A stretch of 64,000 bases of DNA from Thauera terpenica 58Eu (GCF_000443165.1 NZ_ATJV01000001.1:248001-312000), one strand, 5' to 3'. Positions 55,701 to 64,000 are shown, numbered from the stretch's first letter. The notes: generated from the letters alone by a model not told the origin. Numbers and translations: made by a program.

Positions 55701-56176
55701 TCCAGCGCCGAGCCGCGGCCACCGGCCCAGATGTCCAGCCAGCGCGGGCGATAGGTCAGGTAGTGATCGAAGACGCGGGCGATGCGCTCGGCGAGCTCGA
55801 AGCGCATGCGCGCGTCCGCGGGTTCCAGATAGCGCGCCAGGCGGGGGTGCTGCGCCACCCAGGCGCCGTGTTCGTGCGTGGAATCGAGCAAGCCATGGAT
55901 GCGCCAGGCCAGCACCGCGACCGCAAACGGCGAACTCTGCGGCACCGGTATCACACGCCCGATCTGTTGCCACAGCCACTGCGCCAGGTAGTCGCAGCGC
56001 AGGTTGGCGCTCACCCCTTCGCGATCGGCGACCGCCAGTTCGAGTTTGCGCCGCAGGGCGCTGCTGGGCACCACCACCTGGCGCTGGCCGAAGGGACCGG
56101 GCTGCTCGGCGCCGAGTTGGTCAAGCAGACTGTCGAGCAGGATTTCGAAGCGGTTCGAGAAGCTGAGATGGAGCAT
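52718..56176 (-). CDS. recC: Exodeoxyribonuclease V subunit gamma
   Basis: The 1152-residue RecC subunit, a helicase-like scaffold that recognises Chi-type sites. It begins MLHLSFSNRFEILLDSLLDQ and has VVVPSSALRRKLELAVADRE and YLAQWLWQQIGRVIP. The middle part has the RecC feature YRVVCLIGLDQGAFPGSDR. A locally acidic insert (DEDAHGDAGESDESTESAGS) near residue 815 may be lineage-specific. ATG 56176 is preferred over an upstream start at 56209, because the family begins at the LHLSFSNRFE stretch. Confidence 0.95.
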   Translation of the reverse strand: MLHLSFSNRFEILLDSLLDQLGAEQPGPFGQRQVVVPSSALRRKLELAVADREGVSANLRCDYLAQWLWQQIGRVIPVPQSSPFAVAVLAWRIHGLLDSTHEHGAWVAQHPRLARYLEPADARMRFELAERIARVFDHYLTYRPRWLDIWAGGRGSALEASASAVEREDEAWQAALWRQIRDSLGLRQEHPAQAFLRRVTAMSATGLAAVGLPATVHVFALPALPPLYLDMLRELARVVDVRMYVLNPCREFWFDIVDARRLSWLAAQQKDMFFETGNSLLAAWGKQTRAHIGLLFEGEHEVEEDAAFAPHPARHLLARLQNAILELQQLAPASVRLAASDRSIEVQVCHSRTRELEVLHDRLLGLFKLHANTPDALRPSDIVVLIPDLEQAAALIEAVFGTAPPERRIPWRITGLGGTQDNALAKVLDQALQLAASRFPASRVFDLLQQAPVAAHFGLGAAELETIHAWMRAAGVRWGLDAASAGSQGGGDGATRIDPAPTHTLEEGLHRLFLAWAAGTAAQHTPFAGRIGAAAPEGQAAIALGSFWRYVDSLRVLHAQLQRPHTGAAWRQLLNDVLERLVGDSAEYADAQREVRAAIATLADNIAAAELETALPLEVVHPALLALLDDPARGGVPGGTVTFSALSALRGLPYRVVCLIGLDQGAFPGSDRAPEFDLMAARPQAGDRQRRLDDRNLFLDLILSAREVLHLSYVGRSVRDGSELPPSVLVDELLDVLASATATAAGEPPALEAARARLLLRHPLQAFAADYFIAADRSDARLSSFNTDYALALASRLRTAQTSLPGVATELSMGTDEDAHGDAGESDESTESAGSADDGEDDTPFFAAPLPPPEAAWREVSMLQLTRFLANPCRYLLRDRVGLELPEAEDELDDVEPMLPDWPARQALAQRLLPVLQGRDALAPTLCAELWALARAGGEYPAGAIGRSALERELTSLQAFAQRQHELLHGERLAPHLARFETSLEAEDWALSAAFTDLHADGYLHARYDDSRVGDYLATWLAHLLLCAVPPAGALASARGLSRNGEFRFRALAPARARAELQSLLALYREGLTQPVHFFPKSAWAYMLAGESVGAALTKWRGGRSAEFSEGKDPAYRLALRGEQELPDERFFELARRILRPLLEHLDDPRLR

Positions 56177-56280
56177 GAAAAGGCCTGCGCGCGCCGCTGT
56201 GCGGGCCAAACCGCCGGCACGGTGATCGGTGCCGCATTATACGGGCCACGCTGGACAAAGACCGTACGCGGGGTGCCGCG

Positions 56281-57597
56281 CTAAGCGCCACCGGCCGCGA
56301 GCACGCTGTACTCAGCCACCTGACCGCGGCCGTCGCGCTTGACGGAATAACAGGCGTGGTCAGCCTCGCGCAAGACCTCGGCCACGGTCGTCACCCTGCC
56401 ATCGATCATGACGAAACCGATGCTGGCCCCAATGCGGAACTCACGCCCGCCCCACTCGAAGCGCAGGTCGGCAATGGCCTTGCACATGCCCTCGGCAACG
56501 CGGCGCGCGTCCTCGCGCGCACAGCCGCGCAGGATGAGCGCGAACTCGTCACCGCCAATACGACACACGAAGTCTTCACCGCGCAGGCGTTGGCGAAAAA
56601 TATCCGCCACCGCGCGCAGCAAGGCGTCGCCGGCCGCATGCCCGGCGCTGTCGTTGACGTACTTGAAGTGATCGAGATCCACAAAGCACAGCGCGCCACG
56701 GTCGCCTGCCCGGCGCGAGGCGGCCACCGTCTCTTCGAGCGCACGCTCGAAGGCACGCCGATTCGGCAAGCCGGTGAGCGGATCGTGCAAGGCCTGATGG
56801 GCGAGCTGCTCGGTCGCCTCGTCGATACGGCTCTGCAGATTCTTGTGGGCGTTGGCGATGGAACGCGCCATGGAATTGAAGCCACGCTCGAGCGCGCGCA
56901 GCTCCTCGCCACCAGTGGTATCGGGCACCTGCACGTCGAGCTCGCCCGCCGCCATCCGGCGCACGGCTTGAGCCAGCCGCGCCACCGGCTCACCGACCGA
57001 GTTTGCGAGACGCAGGGCGAGGATGGTGGTGATGAACAGGGTGAGAAAGGCCATGCCGATGGTGAGGCTCTGCGCCATGCGCCGCTCCGCCTCATGCCCG
57101 CCGATATCGATTTCGACATACACCCAGCCCACCGGCGCCACCCCCTCAGGCTCCTGCCCCGGCGAGGTATTCAACTCATCGACCACCAGCGCCATGCTCC
57201 GCACCGGGGCGGCAAAGCCCTTGCGGCCCAGGCCCTCACTCAAACTCACCGCTGCACCCGTGCGGCGCACCTGCGCCACATCGAGGATGCGCGGCTCACC
57301 GCGCTGCGCGAGGAGACCACCGTCGCGGTCATACAGCACGGCAGCGGCGACGTCACCCTGGCTGCGCAGCGCACCGAGCACGTTGTCGATGATGTCTGAG
57401 CTACCCGAGATCACGCCGTATTCGGCCGCAGGAGCAAGAAAACTGACGATGGCCAGGCCACGCTCGGCGATCGCCCTCTCGGTCATGCGCTCACCACGCA
57501 CGATCGAAGCACTGACCAGAGCCGCGAGCAACAGCGCCACCGGCAGCAGCACGGTGAGCAACAGCCGATTGCGCAGGCTAAGGCGTGAGGGCTTCAT
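56281..57597 (-). CDS. HAMP-containing diguanylate cyclase
   Basis: A 438-residue inner-membrane cyclase. An N-terminal TM (about 10-30), a periplasmic domain of about 140 residues (AIAERGLAIVSFLAPAAEYG, YfiN-like), a second TM, a HAMP domain and a GGDEF domain follow in order. The active-site motif GGDEF is at 348-352, and the inhibitory site RGED is five residues before it, so product inhibition is likely. It overlaps the binding-protein gene by 4 nt at its start. Increased c-di-GMP when the periplasmic partner changes state is inferred. Confidence 0.93.
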   Translation of the reverse strand: MKPSRLSLRNRLLLTVLLPVALLLAALVSASIVRGERMTERAIAERGLAIVSFLAPAAEYGVISGSSDIIDNVLGALRSQGDVAAAVLYDRDGGLLAQRGEPRILDVAQVRRTGAAVSLSEGLGRKGFAAPVRSMALVVDELNTSPGQEPEGVAPVGWVYVEIDIGGHEAERRMAQSLTIGMAFLTLFITTILALRLANSVGEPVARLAQAVRRMAAGELDVQVPDTTGGEELRALERGFNSMARSIANAHKNLQSRIDEATEQLAHQALHDPLTGLPNRRAFERALEETVAASRRAGDRGALCFVDLDHFKYVNDSAGHAAGDALLRAVADIFRQRLRGEDFVCRIGGDEFALILRGCAREDARRVAEGMCKAIADLRFEWGGREFRIGASIGFVMIDGRVTTVAEVLREADHACYSVKRDGRGQVAEYSVLAAGGA

Positions 57598-58511
57598 GAC
57601 TTGTCACCCTTTTTCATCAGACGCAGCAATTCTTCATCGGACGGGAGCAAGATACCCAGCGCACGGGCCACCTGACGATTGACTGCGATCTCGAACGACT
57701 CGGGCGCACGGGGCGGCGGCAGCGTCAGCCGCCCTGGGGGGAGGCCATTGAGCCAATTGACGACATCGGTGGCGACCTGCTGCGGCGTGGTGAACACCGC
57801 CGCCAGCGCACCCGCGTCCACATAGGCGCGCGAGAAGGCAAACACCGGCTTCTGGAAACGATAGCTGGTGAGCAGAATGGCGCGCGCCGACGCGGGCTGG
57901 GACAGCAGCGCATCGGGAATGGCGACAAAGGCGTCGCTGCGCCGCAACACTGCCTCAAGGCGGGCGATCAGCTCCGCTTCGGAGGCTACGGTCGCCGCCT
58001 CCAGGTCGAACCCGGACGCAGCCGCCGCCTCCTGCAATGGCTTTGCACCGGCTTGAGCGTCGCCAAAGAGGGCGCCGACGTGCTCGCTCTTGGGCAGCAC
58101 CGCACGCAACAGCCGCAACTGGCGCGCGGCGGGCTGATCGAGCGTGAACGCGGACAGCTCTGCCTGCGGATGGCGTGCGCTCAAGGCATCGAAACGTGCG
58201 CGCCCGAGCATGACGCCCAGCGTCGGCCGCGACGGCCTGCTCAGCACAGCCGCGAGCGCGGCCTCGCCATTGGCAACCACCAGATCGGCACCCGCCAGCG
58301 CCGCCTCGTCGAGCACCCCGCCCGCCCCGCCCGCATCAATCACACGATGCCCGCTCGCCACCGCGGCACCCACGAAGGCGTCGGCAAAGGCCTGCGCCGA
58401 GCCGCTGCGCTGCGACATCACCAGCGCCACCTCATACCCCGACGCCGCAAGCGGCAGGAACAACCAGGCACCGAGCAACAGGCGGTAGAGCGGGGCGCAG
58501 AGTCGACTCAT
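57594..58511 (-). CDS. Periplasmic ABC-type substrate-binding protein, signalling partner
   Basis: A 305-residue protein with a signal peptide (LLLGAWLFLPLAASGYEVAL) and the fold of the ABC_sub_bind (periplasmic substrate-binding) family: VALVMSQRSGSAQAFADAFV, GVMLGRARFDALSARH and a second lobe with ILLTSYRFQKPVFAFSRAYV. No ABC permease or ATPase is nearby. It lies between a TonB-dependent receptor and a diguanylate cyclase and overlaps the latter by ATGA, so a ligand-sensing role towards the cyclase is likely. Confidence 0.9.
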   Translation of the reverse strand: MSRLCAPLYRLLLGAWLFLPLAASGYEVALVMSQRSGSAQAFADAFVGAAVASGHRVIDAGGAGGVLDEAALAGADLVVANGEAALAAVLSRPSRPTLGVMLGRARFDALSARHPQAELSAFTLDQPAARQLRLLRAVLPKSEHVGALFGDAQAGAKPLQEAAAASGFDLEAATVASEAELIARLEAVLRRSDAFVAIPDALLSQPASARAILLTSYRFQKPVFAFSRAYVDAGALAAVFTTPQQVATDVVNWLNGLPPGRLTLPPPRAPESFEIAVNRQVARALGILLPSDEELLRLMKKGDKS

Positions 58512-58522
58512 GATCCGCTTTT

Positions 58523-60535
58523 CTACCAGCCCAGGCTCAGGCTGAGATACACGCGCGGCTCGTGGCGATACTTGCGCTCATAGAACTCCGGGTAGCGGCC
58601 ATTGACGCTCTGCGCCACGATCGCGAACTCATTGTTTGAGCCTGGGTGGCCGAATGATCGCGCCAGCCTGAGGTCCAGCCGACGCGTATCGGGAACCCTG
58701 TCCCCGTCGTTGAGCCAGTACATGTCGCCGTGATGATAGAAACCTGCGCTCGCCGTCCAGCGTGACGCGAACTCCTTGATCAGCAACAGCGAGCTGATCG
58801 TGCTCGGCGCGCTGAGTTCAAAGTCGCCATCCGAGGCACCCGCTTTGGCATCGATGTCGATGACGGCGGTGGAGAAGATCACCCGCCCCACGCCAGGCTG
58901 GCGCCAGTCGAGCGAGAACTCGGCGCCATGCCGGGTCAAGGCCGCAGAGTTGACGAAGCGGAACTGCTTCGGCGGCCGATCGAAGGCGTGGGGAAAGGGC
59001 TCGTAGTTCGCCGGCGGTGGGCAGTTCGCCTGGTAGATCACGCAACTGCGGGTGTCCAGATAGCGCGAATAGCGCTCGTGGAAGGCGCGCAGGTCGAGCC
59101 CCAGGCCGATCTCCCGCCAGTGCGCGACGTAGCCGATTTCAGCATGTTCGACCCGCTCCGGCTCCACCGTATCGAAGGTACGGACGCCCACCCACTTGAC
59201 CTTGTCCCCCACACGGATCACTTCTTCGGCGCTGGACTCGAAGAACGAGGGCGAACGGTAGGAAATGCCCGACGACACACGCACGGCAGAGGTGTCGCTC
59301 AAAGCGTAGTTGGCGCTCAGGCGGGGCGACAACAAGGTGCCGCTGAAATAGTGATCCTCGACCGTCGCCCCCATGTCGAGGGTGAGCTGGGTGGTGGCAT
59401 CCCAGGTCAGGGTGCCGAACAACTGGCTGCTGCTTCCCTTCAGGGCATGATCGGCATTGAGGTAGTGCACCGACTGCACCGACTCACGGCGCACGCCGGC
59501 GCCGATCAGCATGCGCCACGCGGGCGCGAGACGCGCGGTGTATTGCAGTTCGAGTTCGTCACGCTGGCCGTCGGTGTTCATGTCGATCGGCACCAGCGGC
59601 GGCGTGCGCCTGACCCAGCCGGCGCGTACGCGCTCTGACTGATGGCTCAGATGCAGCGTGAGCTCGGCGTCGGCATCCAGGCTGCGCAGCCAGGAAAGAT
59701 GGAAGAACTGCGAGCGCGTATCCTCATCGTGCAGCGGCTCGGCCAGGTCGAGATCATTGCCGCGCTCGGCAGAGCCCTCATTGACTGCGAGATGCAGGTT
59801 GATCTCGTCGTTGGCGCTGATCTGCTGCGTGGCGCTGAAGCTGACGAGCGTGTTGCGAACCGTTTCGGTCTCGGTCGGCACCCGCGTGCGGTCATCGAAG
59901 CGCGGACCAAAATTCTCCGCTTCACGCCGCGAGGCGGAAAACCGCCAGTCGATGCCATTGGCGGTCAAACCGTTGCTGCGAAAGGCAACATCGGTAAAGC
60001 CGCCCTGTCCGGCCTGAGTGGTGAGGCTGTAGCCGTCTTCGGTCACTGGCGAGCGCGTGATGATGTTGATCACGCCATCGAATGCATTGACGCCGTAGGC
60101 CGCGCCATGCGCACCTCGAACCACCTCGATGCGATCGATGTCTTCCACCCGGATCGGCAGATCCTGCCAGGCGGTGTCGCCGCGCAGCGGTCGATTCACG
60201 GTGCGCCCGTCAATCATCACCTTGAGGCGCCGATCATGGGCATCGGCCAACCCGTGCCGCGCAACGACAGGCGGCCCCTTCGGCCAGTCCGCCACCAGAA
60301 AACCCGGCACCAGTCGCAGCAGCTCGTGAATCTCGGTAAAGCCCGAGGCCTTGATCATTTCCCGGTCGATGATGCTGACCGCGACCGGCGCATCAAGCGG
60401 CGACTGCGCCATGCGCGAGGCCGTGAGTACGAGCGGCATGTCGTCAAAGAACAGGTCTGAGGCCTGCACCGCAGCGGGGCTGAGGCTGAGCACGGACATG
60501 AAACCAAGGAGGGCGCGATTGAAAGGCAAGGGCAT
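58523..60535 (-). CDS. TonB-dependent outer-membrane receptor
   Basis: A 670-residue outer-membrane receptor with a signal peptide, a plug domain (DAPVAVSIIDREMIKASGFT, DRIEVVRGAHGAAYGVNAFD, GVINIITRSP) and a beta-barrel ending in a terminal aromatic (LSLSLGW). It lacks the long N-terminal signalling domain of FecA-type transducers. ATG 60535 is the likely start. It is first in an operon with the binding protein (11-bp gap) and the cyclase. The ligand is unknown; siderophore or vitamin uptake is not supported by any neighbour. Confidence 0.92.
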   Translation of the reverse strand: MPLPFNRALLGFMSVLSLSPAAVQASDLFFDDMPLVLTASRMAQSPLDAPVAVSIIDREMIKASGFTEIHELLRLVPGFLVADWPKGPPVVARHGLADAHDRRLKVMIDGRTVNRPLRGDTAWQDLPIRVEDIDRIEVVRGAHGAAYGVNAFDGVINIITRSPVTEDGYSLTTQAGQGGFTDVAFRSNGLTANGIDWRFSASRREAENFGPRFDDRTRVPTETETVRNTLVSFSATQQISANDEINLHLAVNEGSAERGNDLDLAEPLHDEDTRSQFFHLSWLRSLDADAELTLHLSHQSERVRAGWVRRTPPLVPIDMNTDGQRDELELQYTARLAPAWRMLIGAGVRRESVQSVHYLNADHALKGSSSQLFGTLTWDATTQLTLDMGATVEDHYFSGTLLSPRLSANYALSDTSAVRVSSGISYRSPSFFESSAEEVIRVGDKVKWVGVRTFDTVEPERVEHAEIGYVAHWREIGLGLDLRAFHERYSRYLDTRSCVIYQANCPPPANYEPFPHAFDRPPKQFRFVNSAALTRHGAEFSLDWRQPGVGRVIFSTAVIDIDAKAGASDGDFELSAPSTISSLLLIKEFASRWTASAGFYHHGDMYWLNDGDRVPDTRRLDLRLARSFGHPGSNNEFAIVAQSVNGRYPEFYERKYRHEPRVYLSLSLGW

Positions 60536-60737
60536 GGCGGGCTGCAGAATGTAGCAACGAAGCATGCGCGAGAAGCACAAACCAGTCCAGTGCGGTTACC
60601 ACTGCATCGCGACAATCCGCACGCTTGCAAGGCATCCTGCAGGCGGGCGACGCTTGCTAGACTGCCGCCATCGGCAGCGCAGGCCCGGATGCCTGGCCAG
60701 CGCTGCACCGCCTCACACACCAGGCACCGAAGACGAC

Positions 60738-62393
60738 ATGGCCCGTACTCACCCTGAAGGCTGGAAACAGCTCCCCGCCGCCGGCGCCCGTGGTCGCGAA
60801 CGCGCCACCCTGGCGCAGCTCGCCCAGGCCCTGCCGCGCGCATGGACGATCTATCACGGCCTGCACTGGACGCGTGCCGAAGGCACGCAGATGGTATTTG
60901 GCGACATCGCCTTCGTCGTCGTCGGGCCCAGTGGGCGGGTGCTGCTGATCGAGCAACACGCCGGCTTTCTCGAAGAGAGCGCACAGGGGCTGCTGCGCCC
61001 GGGCAAGGCGCGCGCCCAGCTCCTCAGCCATGAACTCGCGCGCAGCGCCGACGCCCTGCGCAATCGCCTGCGCCCGGCGCTGGACGGCGCCGAGCCCGAA
61101 CTCGACATCCTGCTCTATTGCCCCGACTACACCGTGCGCCAGCCCGGCAGCGCTGGCCTGGACCCGGCGCGCATCGTCGACGCGCCACGGCGCGACGCCT
61201 TCGTCGCCACCGTCGAAGCCCTCACCCGCGCCCACGACGACGAGGCGCCGGCCACGCTCGCACGGCTGCAGGCCGTGCACCGCTTCTTTGCCGATGTGCT
61301 GGAACTGGTGCCGGACGTGCAGGCCCACATCGGCCAGGCCGACGACCTGACCACCCGCCTCTCGGGTGGTCTGACCGAATGGGCGCGCCGCATCGAGATG
61401 GAGCCCCACCGCCTGCGCATTATCGCCACTGCCGGCAGCGGCAAGACCCAGCTCGCTCTGGCCGCCTATACCGACGCCCTCGCCCACGGCCGGCGCCCGC
61501 TCTACGTGTGCTACAACCGCCCGCTCGCCGACCACTTTGCGCGCATCGCACCCGCGGGCGGCGAGGTCGCCACCTTCCATCAGCTCTGCGACCGTCGCCT
61601 GCGCGACGCCGGGCGCAAGCCGGTCTTCGGTGCGCCGGGCGCCTTCCGTCGCATGGAGGCCGAGTTCGCGGCCCTGGTGAGCTCAGAGGTGGAAGCCGCC
61701 TGGCAATTCGACGAACTCATCATCGACGAGGGCCAGGACTTCATGGAAGCCTGGCGTGACGCCCTGCTCGCGCTGCTCAAGCCGACGGGCCGCGCCTGGT
61801 GGCTGGAAGACCCGCTGCAGAACCTCTACGACCGCCCTACCGTCGCCTTGCCCGGCTGGGTGCGGCTGAGCGCAGACACCAACTACCGCACCCCGGCCGA
61901 TGTGCTCGCCTTGCTCAACGCCCGCCTGCCCCTGCCCGCGCCGATCCGCACGGGCAGTCCGGTGGCCGACAGCGAACCGGAGGTTCTGCCCTGGCACGAC
62001 GACGCCAGCCTGATGGAGAGCACCAAGCGCGCGATCACGCGCGCGCTGGGCCTGGGCTTTCGCCGCGAGATGATCGTGCTGCTCACCTTTCGCGGCCGCG
62101 AGCACTCGCGCTTCACCCCGCTCGCGCAACTCGGCCCGCACCGCCTGCGTGCCTTCACCGGTCGCTACGACCTGCTCGGCGAGCCCGAGCACTCACACGG
62201 CGAGCTGCTGATCGACTCGGTGTATCGCTTCAAGGGCCAGTCCGCGCCCTGCATCATCTTCACCGAGATCGACTTCGACACCCTGGACGAACTCACCATG
62301 CGCAAGCTCTTCGTCGGTGCCACGCGGGCGACGATGAAGCTGATCATGGTGGCCTCCGAACGGGCGGCGGCGCAGCTTTCACCGCTGGACTGA
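60738..62393 (+). CDS. NERD-like / UvrD-family ATP-dependent helicase-like protein
   Basis: A 551-residue protein. The N-terminal 190 residues look like a degenerate NERD nuclease-related domain (FGDIAFVVVGPSGRVLLIEQ, with the acidic and Gln-rich active area). The helicase core has Walker A IATAGSGKTQLALAA, Walker B DELIIDEGQDFMEAW, SADTNYRTPADVLALLNARL, and the C-terminal motifs VYRFKGQSAPCIIFTEID and LFVGATRATMKLIMV. It is shorter than UvrD. No defence or phage genes adjoin it. ATG 60738 is used; the frame extends upstream without similarity. Confidence 0.88.
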   Translation: MARTHPEGWKQLPAAGARGRERATLAQLAQALPRAWTIYHGLHWTRAEGTQMVFGDIAFVVVGPSGRVLLIEQHAGFLEESAQGLLRPGKARAQLLSHELARSADALRNRLRPALDGAEPELDILLYCPDYTVRQPGSAGLDPARIVDAPRRDAFVATVEALTRAHDDEAPATLARLQAVHRFFADVLELVPDVQAHIGQADDLTTRLSGGLTEWARRIEMEPHRLRIIATAGSGKTQLALAAYTDALAHGRRPLYVCYNRPLADHFARIAPAGGEVATFHQLCDRRLRDAGRKPVFGAPGAFRRMEAEFAALVSSEVEAAWQFDELIIDEGQDFMEAWRDALLALLKPTGRAWWLEDPLQNLYDRPTVALPGWVRLSADTNYRTPADVLALLNARLPLPAPIRTGSPVADSEPEVLPWHDDASLMESTKRAITRALGLGFRREMIVLLTFRGREHSRFTPLAQLGPHRLRAFTGRYDLLGEPEHSHGELLIDSVYRFKGQSAPCIIFTEIDFDTLDELTMRKLFVGATRATMKLIMVASERAAAQLSPLD

Positions 62394-62428
62394 GGCCCAG
62401 GCGCGCCCACCTTGGCGAAGCGCAGCGC

Positions 62429-63040
62429 CTAAGCCACCGCCCGCACGCTGAACACCGCGTCGTCGTCCCAGTGCTCAAGCAGGATGCGCTGCACGCGCTG
62501 CTGCCACAGCTCGCCGAAGCGCCTAAGCTGCGCCGCATCGGCCTCGCCGCGCAAGCAGCGACTGAAAAGCTCGGGAAGATCGGGGTGGCCGGGCACGTGC
62601 GAGAGATCACTATCGACATCCACCGCCGCGCCGCTGTCGAGCCGGGTGATGCGCATGGAGGGCGTGTTTTCACTGCCAAAATCGAGCAGACCACGGCGCA
62701 TGAAACGACCGCCCACCCCCTTGAAGCCCGCCGCACCCGCGGCGCCGGTGAGCAGGGCCAGCACGCTGGCGGTGACGCCGGTGACGCCGTGATCGATCGC
62801 ATCAGCCAGTTCGACGCGCATGCCGCCGCGCTCGGGAATTGAATCGGGGTAGAGCGCCACCAGCGCACGGCAGCCCAGCACATAGGCCGCAGCCACGGTC
62901 GGGCAGGAGTGCCCGGCCAGCTTGACCACATCCACATAGGCGTATTCCAGCACGCCACCTTCGGCGGCGCCGAGGAACTCGGCGAGGGGGTCACGCATCT
63001 TGAAGCGCGGCACGGCATCGAAAAAGGCAGGAAAGCTCAC
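62429..63040 (-). CDS. FmdE-family protein
   Basis: A 203-residue protein resembling subunit E of formylmethanofuran dehydrogenase. The landmark is VDVVKLAGHSCPTVAAAYVL, with a Cys-containing hydrophobic helix, followed by ELADAIDHGVTGVTASVLAL. FmdE-like proteins of bacteria are poorly characterised and some bind metal. GTG 63040 is preferred because GGAG lies 8 nt upstream; ATG 63076 is an alternative giving 215 residues. The C-terminus is RVQRILLEHWDDDAVFSV. Confidence 0.85.
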   Translation of the reverse strand: MSFPAFFDAVPRFKMRDPLAEFLGAAEGGVLEYAYVDVVKLAGHSCPTVAAAYVLGCRALVALYPDSIPERGGMRVELADAIDHGVTGVTASVLALLTGAAGAAGFKGVGGRFMRRGLLDFGSENTPSMRITRLDSGAAVDVDSDLSHVPGHPDLPELFSRCLRGEADAAQLRRFGELWQQRVQRILLEHWDDDAVFSVRAVA

Positions 63041-63270
63041 GGATCGGACTCCAAAAAGCGTCGCTGTTGCGACCATGCAGGAAGTGTAGGCAAGGATGCC
63101 TTACGGCGCCTTGATACGCCGCAGGTGCACGCTGCTCTTGTCCGCACTCCAGCGCCAGCTCCGACCCCGGCCGGCACCTCTTCAATGTAGTCGCTGGCGG
63201 GACGCGCGCCCGCGCCGGGTACAATTGCGCCTACTTTTTCCTCGCACCAGCCCGGCTGGCAGACATCGAC

Positions 63271-64000
63271 ATGAATAGCCCGATCTCCCTCAAGCAACTT
63301 CCGCAAACGCAGCTCTTTGGCAAGAACGATGTATTCGTGCTGTTTGGCGAACTCTTCGGCCGCGGTTACGCCAGCGGCCTGGTCAATGAAGCGCGCAAGG
63401 CAGGCATGGACATCGTCGGCATCACGGTCGGCCGCCGCGACGAGAACAACGCGCTGCGCGCCTTGAACGCCGAGGAGCTCGCCGCCGCCGAAGCCAACCT
63501 GGGCGGGCGCATCATCAACCTGCCGCTGATGGCGGGCTTCGACATGGATGCACCGGCGGGCGAGCCCACTCCCACCGATCTGCTCAACAAGATGACGCTG
63601 AAGACCTGGGAGCAGGACAAGCTCGACTGGGCCCACATCGACACATGCCGCGCGCTCGGCACCCAGCGCTTCAAGGACGGCGTGACCCAGGTCATGAGCG
63701 AGCTCGAGGGCATGATCGGCGCCGGACGCAACGTCCTCTTCGCCCACACCATGGCGGGAGGCATCCCGCGCGCCAAGGTGTTCATGGTGATCGCCAACCG
63801 CATCTACAAAGGCCGCGGCGAGCGCTTCATGTCCTCGCAGAGCCTGCTCGACAGCGATCTGGGCAAGCTCATCCTGCAAAATTTCGACGAAGTCTCGGCC
63901 AACACCTTCGAACACCTCATCGCAGGCAGTGCCGCGCTGCGCGCGCGCATCGAGGCCGAGGGTGGCCAGGTGCGCTACACGGCCTACGGTTACCACGGCA
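63271..64000 (+). CDS. FabMG-like enoyl-ACP reductase family protein (5' part only)
   Basis: The first 243 residues of a gene that runs past the window. It begins MNSPISLKQLPQTQLFGKND and contains FVLFGELFGRGYASGLVNEA, DIVGITVGRRDENNALRAL and LFAHTMAGGIPRAKVFMVIA. The pattern resembles the FabMG family of enoyl-ACP reductase-like proteins, which carry a glycine-rich segment and an SDR-like fold. The family name is my recollection and the reaction is not proved by the sequence. ATG 63271 is the only good start; the ribosome site is weak. Confidence 0.8.
   Translation, partial: MNSPISLKQLPQTQLFGKNDVFVLFGELFGRGYASGLVNEARKAGMDIVGITVGRRDENNALRALNAEELAAAEANLGGRIINLPLMAGFDMDAPAGEPTPTDLLNKMTLKTWEQDKLDWAHIDTCRALGTQRFKDGVTQVMSELEGMIGAGRNVLFAHTMAGGIPRAKVFMVIANRIYKGRGERFMSSQSLLDSDLGKLILQNFDEVSANTFEHLIAGSAALRARIEAEGGQVRYTAYGYHG

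Overview
The window is a GC-rich, tightly packed chromosomal segment from a Gram-negative betaproteobacterium, most likely of the Rhodocyclales (Thauera/Azoarcus-like). This assignment is inferred from gene content: an fdsGBACD soluble formate dehydrogenase, proteobacterial-type gshA-gshB, split recC / recBD genes, a PEP-CTERM protein with a sigma-54 promoter, and many TonB, c-di-GMP and Liv-ABC genes. No rRNA, tRNA, CRISPR array, prophage or complete insertion sequence was recognised. Many long open frames opposite the real genes are GC-driven shadows.

Layout. (1) 1-5450, minus strand: a TorR/TorS-like three-component signalling operon (OmpR-family regulator, periplasmic family-3 binding protein, hybrid kinase cut by the window edge), preceded by a BCCT-family transporter. 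(2) 5842-7868, minus: bluB under a clear cobalamin riboswitch, and metF with an attenuator-like leader. (3) 8070-14428, minus: a creatinine/creatine locus comprising an SSS symporter with a 37-residue membrane partner, creatininase, creatinase, a GbdR-like AraC/GlxA regulator and purU. (4) 14730-20906, plus: fdsG-fdsB-fdsA-fdhD-fdsD. (5) 20945-25229, minus: a DUF6279 lipoprotein, apbE, gshB and gshA. (6) 25558-30672, plus: livJ-livH-livM-livG-livF, followed by an EamA exporter and an MBL hydrolase. (7) 32854-36305: a small membrane protein and an SLC5-STAC-GGDEF-EAL receptor. (8) 36362-44956: two toxin-antitoxin pairs, a sigma-54-driven PEP-CTERM lectin-like protein, ycaO, an orphan adenine methylase, cysK, an orthocaspase and a LOG protein. 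(9) 45353-56176: recD and recB, then dps on the opposite strand, yigZ and recC. (10) 56281-60535, minus: a TonB receptor / periplasmic binding protein / diguanylate cyclase operon. (11) 60738-64000: a NERD-like helicase, an FmdE-like protein and the start of a FabMG-like reductase gene.

How it fits together. Regions 2-4 look like one catabolic unit. Creatinine enters, is opened to creatine by creatininase, and is cleaved to sarcosine plus urea by creatinase. The one-carbon units released from sarcosine can then be handled as folate derivatives (MetF, PurU) and as formate (Fds dehydrogenase). A conserved ~19-bp motif of the form CACTTGnnTnnAnACGnC lies upstream of the creatinase gene, in the purU/fds divergent promoter, and upstream of metF. 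This supports common control, probably by the GbdR-like regulator encoded in the cluster. The sarcosine-oxidising enzyme itself is not in the window. The other striking theme is three membrane-coupled signalling modules: the kinase operon, the SLC5-EAL receptor, and the TonB-receptor/binding-protein/cyclase operon.
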